From NCBI RefSeq assembly GCF_003443895.1, contig NZ_QQOA01000001.1, positions 62,001 through 126,000 on the forward strand: a DNA stretch of 64,000 nucleotides, in the 5' to 3' direction. Each line of letters begins with the position of its first letter. Position 1 is the stretch's first letter. Positions 9,273 through 17,803 of the stretch are shown here, piece by piece. The notes under the pieces were generated by a model. It made no database searches. It worked only from the letters and a program-made list of their open reading frames with translations, and was not told where the DNA came from. The DNA comes from Paraburkholderia phosphatilytica (GTDB taxonomy: Bacteria > Pseudomonadota > Gammaproteobacteria > Burkholderiales > Burkholderiaceae). The position numbers were made by a program, and so were the translations under genes.

Positions 9273-10286
9273 TCAAGCGTGCCCGCGCTGCTCGCTATCC
9301 AGATGCGCCATCTGAGCCGCCGCATAGCGATCGCCCGCGGCCGCACCCTTCGGCACCGCGCGTTCGATTGCAGCGAGTTCGTCGGCGCTCAACGTCACAC
9401 TGAGCGCACCCAGCGCTTCATCGAGCCGGCTGCGCGTACGCGCGCCGACCAGCGGCACGATATCGTCGCCCTGCGCCGCGACCCACGCGATCGCGATCTG
9501 CGCGACGGACACGCCCTTCGCATCCGCCACCTTGCGCAATGCGTCGACGAGCGCGAGATTGTGATCGACGTTGTCCGCCGAGAAGCGCGGGCTCACCGCG
9601 CGGAAATCGCCCTTGCCCGCCGCGGCCTTGTTCCAGTGTCCGCTGATCAGCCCGCGCGACAGCACCCCATACGCGGTGATGCCGATCCCCAGTTCTCGGC
9701 ACGCCGGCAGGATCTCGTCTTCGATGCCGCGCGAAATCAGCGAATACTCGATCTGCAGATCGCTGACCGGATGCACGGCCGCCGCGCGCCGGATCGTCGC
9801 GGCGCCGACTTCGGACAAGCCCACGTGCCGCACGTAGCCCGCCTTGATCATGTCGCCGATCGCGCCGACGGTCTCTTCGATCGGCACGTTCGGATCGAGA
9901 CGCGCGGGCCGGTAGATGTCGATGTGATCGACGCCGAGCCGCTGCAGCGAATACGCGAGAAAGTTCTTCACCGCCGCAGGCCGCGCATCGTACAGCGACC
10001 AGCCGCCCGCCGGATCGCGAAACGCGCCGAACTTCACGCTGACGATCGCCGCGTCGCGTCGCGACGGCGGCGCGCTCTTCAGCGCCTCGCCGATCAGCAT
10101 CTCGTTGTGGCCCGAGCCGTAGAAGTCGCCGGTATCCAGCAGCGTGACGCCCGCTTCGAGCGCCGCGTGAATCGTCGCGATGCTTTCCGCGCGATCCGAC
10201 GGGCCGTACATGCCCGACATGCCCATGCAGCCGAGACCGATCGCGGAGCTGTGCGGCCCCGTCCTGCCCAGTTGAAGTTGCTTCAT
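9273..10286 (-). CDS. aldo/keto reductase family protein with altered catalytic His
   Basis: A 337-residue (beta/alpha)8 aldo/keto reductase: IGLGCMGMSGMYGPSDRAES, LLDTGDFYGSGHNEMLIGEAL (catalytic Asp and Tyr), SVKFGAF (catalytic Lys) and the NADP site GARTRSRLDEALGALSVTLS near the C-terminus. Where most relatives have Y-x-H-R-x-D-P this one reads YRPARLDP, so the tetrad His is replaced by Ala. Start is ATG at 10286 with GGAAAGGA upstream; an in-frame start at 10328 is less likely. It is divergent from a LysR gene, the usual arrangement for LysR control of a catabolic oxidoreductase. Confidence 0.87.
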   Translation of the reverse strand: MKQLQLGRTGPHSSAIGLGCMGMSGMYGPSDRAESIATIHAALEAGVTLLDTGDFYGSGHNEMLIGEALKSAPPSRRDAAIVSVKFGAFRDPAGGWSLYDARPAAVKNFLAYSLQRLGVDHIDIYRPARLDPNVPIEETVGAIGDMIKAGYVRHVGLSEVGAATIRRAAAVHPVSDLQIEYSLISRGIEDEILPACRELGIGITAYGVLSRGLISGHWNKAAAGKGDFRAVSPRFSADNVDHNLALVDALRKVADAKGVSVAQIAIAWVAAQGDDIVPLVGARTRSRLDEALGALSVTLSADELAAIERAVPKGAAAGDRYAAAQMAHLDSEQRGHA

Positions 10287-10415
10287 GTTCGTCCTTTCCT
10301 CGGTAGATGCGCCTTCGGGTGATCCCAACCCCTGGCGCTTGACGGCAAGTATCCGCGCAATCCCGGCGTGCGATAATCCCCTTCAATCTGCTCAGGCTGT
10401 GCGGAATTCCGAACA

Positions 10416-11342
10416 ATGCAAGAACCCGACCTGTCCGACCTGAAGGCCTTCATCGCCGTCACCGAAGCGCGCGGCTTCCGGCAGGCCGCGCTCACGCGCG
10501 GCGTGTCGCCATCGTCGCTGAGCGAAGCGGTGCGCCGGCTCGAGCAGCAGCTCGGCGTGCGCCTGCTGAATCGCACCACCCGCAGCGTCACGCCGACGGA
10601 GGCCGGGCAACGGCTCGTCGAACGTCTCGCGCCGGCGTTCGGCGAGATCGCGATGGCGCTCGACGCCGTCAACGTGTTCCGCGACAGCCCCGCCGGCACG
10701 CTGCGTCTGAACGTGCCGTCCATCGCGGCGCGCGAAATTCTGCCCGCGCTGCTGTCGCGTTTTCTCGCGGCGCACCCGGGCATCACGGTCGATGTCAGCA
10801 GCAACGATACCTTCATCGACATTCTCGCGGCCGGCTTCGATGCGGGCATCCGCTACGACGAACGCCTCGAGCGCGACATGATCGCGGTGCCGATCGGCCC
10901 GCGCGTGCAGCGCATGGTGGCCGCCGCCGCGCCGGCCTATCTCGCCGCGCACGGCACGCCGAAGCATCCGCGCGAACTCGTGGACCACGCGTGCATCGGC
11001 CACCGCTTCGAAAGCGGCGTACTGGCAACCTGGGAATTCCGGCGCGGGCGCGACGTCGTGCGGATCGAGCCGAACGGGCCGATGATCGCGTCGATCATCG
11101 AGCTGCAACGGCGCGCGGCCGTCGATGGTCACGGCGTGATCTACTCGTTCGACGAATTCGTGCGGCCCGCGCTCGACACCGGCGAACTCGTGCCGATTCT
11201 CGCCGACTGGTGGCAGTCGTTCAGCGGCCCGTTCCTGTACTACCCGAGCCGCACGCTGATGCCGACACCGCTTAGGGCCTTCGTCGATTTCGTACTGGCG
11301 GAGAACCATGCGAAGCCCGCTAAAGGCCAGTCCAGGCGATGA
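10416..11342 (+). CDS. LysR-family transcriptional regulator
   Basis: A 308-residue LysR regulator. The DNA-binding helix-turn-helix is in residues 5-65 (LKAFIAVTEARGFRQAALTRGV, SSLSEAVRRLEQQLGVRLL, NRTTRSVTPTEAGQRL), followed by a substrate-binding domain of the CrgA/AaeR-like subgroup (SPAGTLRLNVPSIAAREILP). It is transcribed divergently from the aldo/keto reductase, with 129 bases between the starts, and probably regulates it and the flavoprotein beyond. A ten-base palindrome CGGAATTCCG (10402-10411) lies just before the ATG and could be part of an autoregulatory site. Confidence 0.9.
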   Translation: MQEPDLSDLKAFIAVTEARGFRQAALTRGVSPSSLSEAVRRLEQQLGVRLLNRTTRSVTPTEAGQRLVERLAPAFGEIAMALDAVNVFRDSPAGTLRLNVPSIAAREILPALLSRFLAAHPGITVDVSSNDTFIDILAAGFDAGIRYDERLERDMIAVPIGPRVQRMVAAAAPAYLAAHGTPKHPRELVDHACIGHRFESGVLATWEFRRGRDVVRIEPNGPMIASIIELQRRAAVDGHGVIYSFDEFVRPALDTGELVPILADWWQSFSGPFLYYPSRTLMPTPLRAFVDFVLAENHAKPAKGQSRR

Positions 11343-11379
11343 TGATGCACTGCAACGCAACGCGCGCTGCGCGCCCCGC

Positions 11380-11413
11380 AATCTATCGCGCGTGCATCGT
11401 TCATAGATTTTTT
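11380..11413 (+). terminator. probable intrinsic terminator of the LysR gene
   Basis: AATCTAT at 11380-11386 pairs with ATAGATT at 11403-11409 around a 16-base loop, and a run of T follows to 11413. The stem is A/T-rich and the loop is large, so strength is uncertain. It lies 38 bases after the stop of the LysR gene and about 100 bases before ddpX. Confidence 0.5.
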
Positions 11414-11518
11414 AAGCTGGCGCTGAGGAAATTGTCCTTGTCTGATGATCGCGCGCGCTTCGACCGATAAGATAGGGCCTACAACGAAGACCGAAACGGA
11501 TAGCGTAAAACGCCGCTC

Positions 11519-12085
11519 ATGACCGATACCCCGTCACTGATCCCCATCACTCCTGAAACCCACGGCGTCGATATCGACCTCGTCTACGCCACCAGCCGCA
11601 ATCTCACCGGCAAGCCGATCTACCAGGCCGCGCACTGCCTGCTGCTCGCGCCCGCGGAAGCGGCGTTGAAGCGCGCCATCGGCTACGCGCGCGATGCCGG
11701 CTTCACGCTGCGGATTTTCGATGCATACCGTCCGCCGCAGGCGCAACAGGTGTTATGGGACTTCCTGCCCGACCCGACCTATATCGCCGATCTGTCACGC
11801 GGCTCGAATCACAGCCGCGGCACCGCGCTCGACCTCACGCTGCTCGACGCGAACGGCGACGAGCTCGACATGGGCACAGGCTTCGACGCGATGACGATCG
11901 AGTCCGAACACTTCCACCCCGGCCTGCCGGAACACGTGCAACGCAACCGCCTGATGCTGCTCGGCGTGATGCACGCGGCGGGCTTCGCGCACATCAAGTC
12001 GGAGTGGTGGCACTACGAATTGCCGGGCTCGCGCGCGCTGCCATTGATCGACAATAGCGAAAGCGGCCCGCTGCGGCTGATGTAG
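11519..12085 (+). CDS. ddpX: D-alanyl-D-alanine dipeptidase (VanX/DdpX family)
   Basis: A 188-residue zinc dipeptidase that splits D-Ala-D-Ala. The substrate-binding Arg lies in IFDAYRPPQAQQ. The zinc ligands are His and Asp in SNHSRGTALDLTL and the distal His in SEWWHYEL, where the Glu is the catalytic base. There is no signal peptide, so it acts in the cytoplasm on dipeptide brought in by the adjacent transporter. It is the first gene of a six-gene run in the same order as the Escherichia coli ddpXABCDF operon. This points to use of D-Ala-D-Ala from wall turnover as carbon and nitrogen, rather than vancomycin resistance, since vanH and vanA are absent. Confidence 0.93.
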   Translation: MTDTPSLIPITPETHGVDIDLVYATSRNLTGKPIYQAAHCLLLAPAEAALKRAIGYARDAGFTLRIFDAYRPPQAQQVLWDFLPDPTYIADLSRGSNHSRGTALDLTLLDANGDELDMGTGFDAMTIESEHFHPGLPEHVQRNRLMLLGVMHAAGFAHIKSEWWHYELPGSRALPLIDNSESGPLRLM

Positions 12086-12095
12086 CCGCACGGCC

Positions 12096-12110
12096 CTCGC
12101 GTGGCGCGAG
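12096..12110 (+). other. small hairpin between ddpX and ddpA
   Basis: CTCGCG, a TGG loop and CGCGAG form a perfect six-base stem ten bases after the ddpX stop. No T-run follows, so it is more likely an RNA-stability or partial-attenuation element than a full terminator. Confidence 0.35.
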
Positions 12111-12187
12111 CCATCGCTAAAGTCATAGCCGTTGCCGTCGCAGGACCTTTTCGTTCGAACGCTTCATTCCTTTTCCACGGAGCAAGC

Positions 12188-13795
12188 ATGCAACTGGTAC
12201 TGCGCAAAGCCCTGTCGGCGGTCGCGATCGCGGCGGGGTTGACGATGCCGTTCGCCGTCTCCCTGCCGGCCGCGGCGGCCACGCCGAAAGACATGCTCGT
12301 CATGGCCACGATGCTCGACGAGTTCAACACGCTCGATCCGGGCGAAGTCTACGAGCTCGTGCCCGAGGAATACATCGCGAACACCTACGACCGGCTGGTG
12401 CGCGTCGACCTCAAGGACCCGTCGAAATTCAACGGCGACGTCGCACAGTCGTGGACGGTCAGCCCCGACGGCCTCACCTTCACGTTCAAGATTCGCTCCG
12501 GCCTCAAATTCCACTCCGGCAATCCGCTGACGGCGGAAGACGTTGCGTGGTCGATCCAGCGCACCGTGCTGCTCGACAAGGGCGCGGCTGCGGTGCTGCA
12601 AGGCATCGGCCTCACGAAAGACAACGTGCAGAAGAACGTGAAGAAGGTCGACGACTCCACAGTCAGTATCACGACCGACCAGAAATACGCGCCGACCTTC
12701 GTGCTCAACGTGCTCGGCGCATGGCCCGCGTCCGTGGTCGACGAGAAGCTCGTGATGTCGCACCAGCAGGGCAACGACCTGGGCAACGGCTGGCTGAAGA
12801 CCAATGAAGCCGGCTCGGGCGCGTACAAGCTCGTCAAGTGGACCGCGAACGACACGCTGATCCTGCAGCGCAACGACCAGTACCGCATGCCGCTCGCGAT
12901 GAAGCGCATCGTGCTGCGTCACGTGCCGGAAGCATCGAGCCAGCGTCTGCTGCTCGAAAACGGCGACGTGGACGTGGCGCGCAACCTGAGCCCCGATGAT
13001 CTCGCCGCGCTCACCAAAGAAGGCAAGGCGAAGGTCACCGCGGTGCCGCAAGCCACGCTGCTGTATCTCGGTCTCAACACGAAGAACCCGAACCTCGCGA
13101 AGCCGGAAGTGCAGGAAGCGATGAAGTGGCTGATCGACTACAACGGCATCCAGACCAACGTCGCGAAGACTACGTACAAGGTGCACCAGACCTTCCTGCC
13201 CGAAGGTTTCCTCGGCGCGCTCAACGTCAATCCGTATCACCAGGACGTCGCGAAAGCGAAAGCGCTGCTCGCGAAAGCCGGCCTGCCGAACGGCTTCAAC
13301 GTGACGATGGACGTGCGCAGCAGCTATCCGTATAGCGAGATCGCGGAAGCGGTGCAGGCGAATCTCGCGCAGGGCGGCATCAAGGTGCAGCTGATTCCCG
13401 GCGACAACAAGCAGACGCTCGCGAAGTACCGCGCCCGCACGCACGACATCTACATCGGCGAATGGTCGGCGGACTACATCGACCCGCACAGCAACGCGCA
13501 GGGCTTCGCGTGGAATCCGGACAACAGCGATCAGTCCGCGTACAAGATGCTCGCGTGGCGCAATTCCTGGAACATCCCCGATCTGACGAAGGAGACCAAC
13601 GCGGCGCTTGCGGAATCGTCCACCGAGAAGCGCGCGCAGATGTACCAGGCGATGCAGAAGCAGTTCCTCGCGAATTCGCCGTTCGTGATCATGTTCCAGC
13701 AGGTCTCGCAGGTCGCGACGAGCCCGAACGTGAGCGGGCTCGAAGTCGGCCCGATCAACGACCTGGTGTCGTACCGCAACGTGAAGAAGCAGTAA
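12188..13795 (+). CDS. ddpA: dipeptide ABC transporter periplasmic binding protein
   Basis: A 535-residue solute-binding protein of the SBP_bac_5 (DppA/OppA) family. The signal peptide is MQLVLRKALSAVAIAAGLTM up to the SLPAAAA cleavage region. Family signatures include LVRVDLKDPSKFNGDVAQSW, VSPDGLTFTFKIRSGLKFHSG and LTAEDVAWSIQRTV. The ATG at 12188 is preceded by GGAGCAAGC; an earlier in-frame ATG at 12101 would bury the signal peptide. It follows ddpX by 102 bases and leads the permease and ATPase genes. By context it probably binds D-Ala-D-Ala or related peptides. Confidence 0.92.
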   Translation: MQLVLRKALSAVAIAAGLTMPFAVSLPAAAATPKDMLVMATMLDEFNTLDPGEVYELVPEEYIANTYDRLVRVDLKDPSKFNGDVAQSWTVSPDGLTFTFKIRSGLKFHSGNPLTAEDVAWSIQRTVLLDKGAAAVLQGIGLTKDNVQKNVKKVDDSTVSITTDQKYAPTFVLNVLGAWPASVVDEKLVMSHQQGNDLGNGWLKTNEAGSGAYKLVKWTANDTLILQRNDQYRMPLAMKRIVLRHVPEASSQRLLLENGDVDVARNLSPDDLAALTKEGKAKVTAVPQATLLYLGLNTKNPNLAKPEVQEAMKWLIDYNGIQTNVAKTTYKVHQTFLPEGFLGALNVNPYHQDVAKAKALLAKAGLPNGFNVTMDVRSSYPYSEIAEAVQANLAQGGIKVQLIPGDNKQTLAKYRARTHDIYIGEWSADYIDPHSNAQGFAWNPDNSDQSAYKMLAWRNSWNIPDLTKETNAALAESSTEKRAQMYQAMQKQFLANSPFVIMFQQVSQVATSPNVSGLEVGPINDLVSYRNVKKQ

Positions 13796-13824
13796 GCTGC
13801 GAGACATCGCACCAGGACCTGTGC

Positions 13825-14895
13825 ATGTCGACACCCGTTACCCCGTTCGATCGCATCCGCGCGCTGTCCGCCGACAAGGCGACCGTGCGCTGGAGCCTGC
13901 GCGTGCTGCGCTGGTGCTTCATGCTGGCGATCACGATACTCGGCCTGCTCGCAATCACGTTCGTGATCGGCCGCAAGGTGCCGATCGATCCGGTGCTGGC
14001 CGTCGTGGGCGACCGCGCGTCCGCCAGCGCGTATGCCGCCGCGCGCGTGCAGCTTGGGCTCGACCGGCCGCTCGCGGTGCAGTTCTGGCTGTACGTGCGC
14101 GACATGCTGCACGGCAATTTCGGCATGTCGCTGCTCACCTCCAGCCCGGTGCTCGACGACATCAAGCGCGTATTCCCCGCCACGCTCGAACTGGCCACAC
14201 TGTCCACGCTGATCGGCGTGCTGATCGGCGTACCGCTCGGCGTGATCGCCGCGGTGCGGCACAACCGCTGGATCGATCACGTCGCGCGCTTCGTGGGGCT
14301 GGTCGGCAGTTCGGTGCCGGTGTTCTGGCTCGGCCTGATGGGGCTGCTGCTGTTTTACGCGAAGCTGCACTGGGTATCGGGCCCGGGCAGGCTCGACCCG
14401 GTGTACGACGGCATGGTCGACACCCACACCGGCAGCCTGCTGATCGATTCGATGATTGCCGGCGAATGGGACGTGTTCTTCAACGCGCTGTCGCATATCG
14501 CGCTGCCGGCCGCGATTCTTGGCTACTACTCGGTCGCGTATCTAAGCCGGATGACGCGCTCGTTCATGCTCGACCAGTTGAGCCAGGAATACATCACCAC
14601 AGCGCGCGCCAAAGGCCTCGCCGAGCGGCGCGTGATCTGGCGTCACGCGTTCGGCAACATCGCCGTGCCGCTGCTGACGGTGATCGCGCTCACGTACAGC
14701 TATCTGCTCGAAGGGTCGGTGCTGACCGAGATCGTGTTCGCGTGGCCCGGCATCGGCTCGTATCTGACGGGCGCGCTGCTCAACGCGGACATGAACGCGG
14801 TGCTCGGCAGCACGTTCGTGATCGGCGTCACGTTCATCGCGCTGAACCTGCTGACCGATGCGCTCTATCGCGTGTTCGATCCGCGTGCGCGCTGA
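13825..14895 (+). CDS. ddpB: dipeptide ABC transporter permease, DppB-like
   Basis: A 356-residue inner-membrane permease of the DppB/OppB type. After an N-terminal membrane helix (FMLAITILGLLAITFVIGRK) it has a periplasmic segment with LGLDRPLAVQFWLYVRDMLHGNFGMSL, several further helices and the ATPase-contacting EAA loop (YITTARAKGLAERRVIWRHAFGN). ATG at 13825 lies 29 bases after ddpA. It forms a heterodimeric channel with the next gene product. Confidence 0.92.
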   Translation: MSTPVTPFDRIRALSADKATVRWSLRVLRWCFMLAITILGLLAITFVIGRKVPIDPVLAVVGDRASASAYAAARVQLGLDRPLAVQFWLYVRDMLHGNFGMSLLTSSPVLDDIKRVFPATLELATLSTLIGVLIGVPLGVIAAVRHNRWIDHVARFVGLVGSSVPVFWLGLMGLLLFYAKLHWVSGPGRLDPVYDGMVDTHTGSLLIDSMIAGEWDVFFNALSHIALPAAILGYYSVAYLSRMTRSFMLDQLSQEYITTARAKGLAERRVIWRHAFGNIAVPLLTVIALTYSYLLEGSVLTEIVFAWPGIGSYLTGALLNADMNAVLGSTFVIGVTFIALNLLTDALYRVFDPRAR

Positions 14896-14925
14896 GCGCC
14901 TCGTGCCCGCCTTTCCTACTCGCCC

Positions 14926-15903
14926 ATGTCCGACGAACCCAGCGCACATGATCCACAGGACTGGCCGGTGAAGCCCACGCCCACGTTCACGCCACAATCA
15001 CCGGCGCGCTGGAAAGCGTGGCTGCTGACCGACACGCCCGTCTCGCGCAGGCAGGCGGCGCTCGGCCTCGCGTATCGCCGCTGGCGGCGTTTCGCGGCCA
15101 ATCCGCTGTCGATGTTCGGCTTCGCGATCCTGCTGCTGCTCATCGTCGTCGCGGCCATCGGACCATGGATCGCCCCGCACGATCCGCTGCGCCAGGTGCT
15201 CGCCGACCGGCTGCTGCCGCCCGGCTCGCCGTCGCACTGGTTCGGCACCGACGAACTCGGGCGCGACATTCTTTCGCGGCTGATCTACGGCTCGCGGCTC
15301 ACGCTGTCCATCGCCATTCTCGTCGTCGTGGTGGTCGTACCGATCGGCCTGATGATCGGCACCACCGCGGGCTTCTTCGGCGGCTGGGTCGACGTCGTGC
15401 TGATGCGCATCACCGACGTCGCGCTCGCGTTTCCGAAGATCGTGCTCGCACTCGCGTTCGCCGCCGCGCTGGGTCCCGGCGTGATCAACGCGGTGATCGC
15501 GATCTCGATCACCGCGTGGCCCGCGTACGCGCGGCTCGCGCGCGCGGAAACGCTGCGGCTCGTGAACGCCGACTTCATCCACGTCGCGCGGCTGCAGGGC
15601 GCGTCGCGGCTGCGTATCCTGCTGCGCTACATCGTTCCGCTGTGCATGTCGTCGGTGATCGTGCGCGCGACGCTCGACATGGCGGGCATCATCCTGACCG
15701 TCGCGGGCCTCGGCTTTCTCGGCCTGGGCGCGCAGCCGCCGAGCCCCGAGTGGGGCTTCATGGTCGCATCGGGCCGCAACGTGCTGCTCGACGCATGGTG
15801 GGTCGCGACGCTGCCCGGCGGCGCGATCCTGCTCGTGAGCCTCGCGTTCAATCTGCTCGGCGACGGTCTGCGCGACGTCTTCGATCCGCGGCATGGAGAC
15901 TGA
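14926..15903 (+). CDS. ddpC: dipeptide ABC transporter permease, DppC-like
   Basis: A 325-residue permease of the DppC/OppC type. A 60-residue cytoplasmic N-terminus precedes the first helix (MFGFAILLLLIVVAAIGPWI). The characteristic HWFGTDELGRDILSRLIYGSRLTL motif and the EAA loop (NADFIHVARLQGASRLRILLRYIVP) are present. It follows ddpB by 30 bases and ends one base before the ddpD start, so it is part of the same transcript. Confidence 0.92.
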   Translation: MSDEPSAHDPQDWPVKPTPTFTPQSPARWKAWLLTDTPVSRRQAALGLAYRRWRRFAANPLSMFGFAILLLLIVVAAIGPWIAPHDPLRQVLADRLLPPGSPSHWFGTDELGRDILSRLIYGSRLTLSIAILVVVVVVPIGLMIGTTAGFFGGWVDVVLMRITDVALAFPKIVLALAFAAALGPGVINAVIAISITAWPAYARLARAETLRLVNADFIHVARLQGASRLRILLRYIVPLCMSSVIVRATLDMAGIILTVAGLGFLGLGAQPPSPEWGFMVASGRNVLLDAWWVATLPGGAILLVSLAFNLLGDGLRDVFDPRHGD

Positions 15904-15904
15904 C

Positions 15905-16792
15905 ATGAGCGACCTCAGGTCAACACCGCCGCTGTGCGAAATCGACGACCTGCGCATCGGCTTTCGCACGCATGACGGCACGTTGACGGAAGCCGTGCGC
16001 GGCCTTTCGTTCACGCTGAACAAGGGCGAGCGGCTCGGCATCGTCGGCGAATCGGGTTCCGGCAAATCGCTCACCGGGCGCGCGCTGCTCGGCCTGCTGC
16101 CGCCCGCCGCGCACTGCACCGCGCGGCGTCTCGCGTTCGACGGCGAAGATCTGCTCGCGATGCCCGCGCGCCGCCGGCGACGCCTGTGCGGCCAGCAGAT
16201 GGGGATGATCCTGCAGGACCCGAAGTATTCGCTGAACCCGGTGATGACGGTCGCGCAGCAGATGGCCGAGGCGTTCGCACTGCACGAGCCGAAGCTCGGC
16301 CGCCGCGCAATGCGCGAGAAAATCGTGGCGGCGCTGGCTTCGGTGCACATCCGCAATCCTGAGCGTGTGGCCGATGCGTACCCGCACGAGCTTTCAGGCG
16401 GCATGGGGCAGCGCGTGATGATCGCGATGATGGTGTCCACCGGCCCGCGCCTGTTGATCGCCGACGAACCGACGAGCGCGCTCGACGTGCTCGTGTCTGC
16501 GCAGGTGCTCGGCATTCTCGACGAAATGATCGACACGCACGGCACCGGGCTGATCTTCATCAGTCACGACCTGCCGCTCGTGATGTCGTTCTGCGACCGC
16601 GTGATCGTGATGGTCGCGGGGCGCATCGTTGAAACCTGCGCGGCGCGCGATCTCGCCAACGCGCAGCATCCGTACACGCGCGGCCTGCTTGCTGCAAGTC
16701 CGCCGCTCGCGAATCCGCCCGACCTCCTGCCGGTGCTCGAGCGCGACCCCGCGTGGTTCGCTGCCACGCCGAACGACGGAGCCGCCGCATGA
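15905..16792 (+). CDS. ddpD: dipeptide ABC transporter ATP-binding protein, DppD-like
   Basis: A 295-residue ABC ATPase. Walker A is GESGSGKS, the signature is LSGGMGQRV, and Walker B is LLIADEPTSALD, followed by the switch His in FISHDLPLV. The C-terminal oligopeptide-transport extension is present (QHPYTRGLLAASP), but the protein is shorter than the typical 325 residues. ATG at 15905 is preferred to the one at 15893 because GGAGA sits eight bases upstream of it. It overlaps ddpF by four bases (ATGA). Confidence 0.92.
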   Translation: MSDLRSTPPLCEIDDLRIGFRTHDGTLTEAVRGLSFTLNKGERLGIVGESGSGKSLTGRALLGLLPPAAHCTARRLAFDGEDLLAMPARRRRRLCGQQMGMILQDPKYSLNPVMTVAQQMAEAFALHEPKLGRRAMREKIVAALASVHIRNPERVADAYPHELSGGMGQRVMIAMMVSTGPRLLIADEPTSALDVLVSAQVLGILDEMIDTHGTGLIFISHDLPLVMSFCDRVIVMVAGRIVETCAARDLANAQHPYTRGLLAASPPLANPPDLLPVLERDPAWFAATPNDGAAA

Positions 16793-17571
16793 TCGATATC
16801 CAGCATCTGGACGTGCGCTTCAGAACCGCGACCGGCAGCGTCGACGCGGTGCGCGACGTCAGCTTTCGCGTGAGCGAAGGCGAAGTGTTCGGACTCGTCG
16901 GCGAATCGGGCTCCGGCAAATCGACGGTGCTGCGCGCGCTGACAGGGCTTGCGCCGGTGAGCGGCGGCAGCGTGATGGTGGGCGGACATGCTGCGAACGG
17001 CAGCGGTGAAAGCAGCCGCAAACGCGACGTGCAGATGGTCTTTCAGGATCCCTACGGCTCGCTGCATCCGCGCTTCACGGTCGATCAGACCTTGCGCGAG
17101 CCGCTGTCCATCAACGGCATCGGCAACCAGGACCAGCGGATCGTCTACGCATTGCGCGAAGTGGGACTGGGCGCAGCATTCCGTTTTCGCTATCCGCATC
17201 AGCTTTCAGGCGGGCAGCGGCAGCGCGTATCGATTGCGCGCGCACTGATCGTCGAGCCGCGCGTGCTGCTGCTCGACGAACCCACGTCCGCGCTCGACGT
17301 CTCCGTGCAGGCCGAAGTATTGAACCTGCTCAAGCGCCTGCATCGCGAACGCGCGCTGACGATGGTGCTCGTCAGCCACAACCTCGCGGTGATCGGTTTT
17401 CTGTGCAGCCGCGTGGCGGTGATGCGTAACGGCGAGATCGTCGAGCACGCGGACATCGACGCGATCCGCGAACATCGCGTCGAGCATGACTACACGCGGC
17501 GCCTGCTGCTCGCGACCGGCGGCTACGAACGCAAGGCGGTGGCGACGATCGGGGTCGATGCCGCATTTTGA
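16789..17571 (+). CDS. ddpF: dipeptide ABC transporter ATP-binding protein, DppF-like
   Basis: A 260-residue ABC ATPase paired with DdpD. Walker A GESGSGKST, Q-loop VFQDPYGSLHPRFTV, signature LSGGQRQRV and Walker B VLLLDEPTSALD with the switch His (LVSHNLAVIG) are all intact. Its ATG overlaps the ddpD stop, implying translational coupling and equal stoichiometry. It is shorter than the DppF family mean, as in the E. coli ddp system. A hairpin 20 bases after the stop probably ends the operon. Confidence 0.92.
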   Translation: MIDIQHLDVRFRTATGSVDAVRDVSFRVSEGEVFGLVGESGSGKSTVLRALTGLAPVSGGSVMVGGHAANGSGESSRKRDVQMVFQDPYGSLHPRFTVDQTLREPLSINGIGNQDQRIVYALREVGLGAAFRFRYPHQLSGGQRQRVSIARALIVEPRVLLLDEPTSALDVSVQAEVLNLLKRLHRERALTMVLVSHNLAVIGFLCSRVAVMRNGEIVEHADIDAIREHRVEHDYTRRLLLATGGYERKAVATIGVDAAF

Positions 17572-17590
17572 GCGTGCTGCATGAGCGTGA

Positions 17591-17610
17591 AGATGGCGGA
17601 CGCGCCATCT
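17591..17610 (+). terminator. probable terminator of the ddp operon
   Basis: AGATGGCG and CGCCATCT form an eight-base stem around GACG, followed by GATTTCCC. The T-run is weak, so termination may be partial. It is the first strong structure after ddpF. Confidence 0.5.
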
Positions 17611-17649
17611 GATTTCCCGCTATTTGGGCAGCGCTGCGTTGGTGTTTCT

Positions 17650-17686
17650 CGAATCAGGAAAACGCCCTGCTACAGGGCATGATTCG
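17650..17686 (+). promoter_or_regulatory. two-part hairpin in the MFS gene leader
   Basis: CGAATCA (17650-17656) pairs with TGATTCG (17680-17686). Within it GCCCTG pairs with CAGGGC around a CTA loop, separated by an asymmetric internal loop. It lies about 120 bases before the MFS start, so it could be an operator or a leader structure. No named riboswitch was recognised. Confidence 0.4.
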
Positions 17687-17803
17687 TGCAAATGCCGCTT
17701 CCGGATCGCGCGGCAAACGTCTAGGCTTTAGTCACATCAAATGGACCGGACTGGGGCTCGCGCAGGTGCGCGAGTACGGATGCCGGCCACAAGGAGACAT
17801 CGA

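Noticed and set aside
11519-12085. Vancomycin-resistance vanX
   Set aside because: No vanH, vanA or vanRS; the gene leads a dipeptide transporter operon and the host is Gram-negative.
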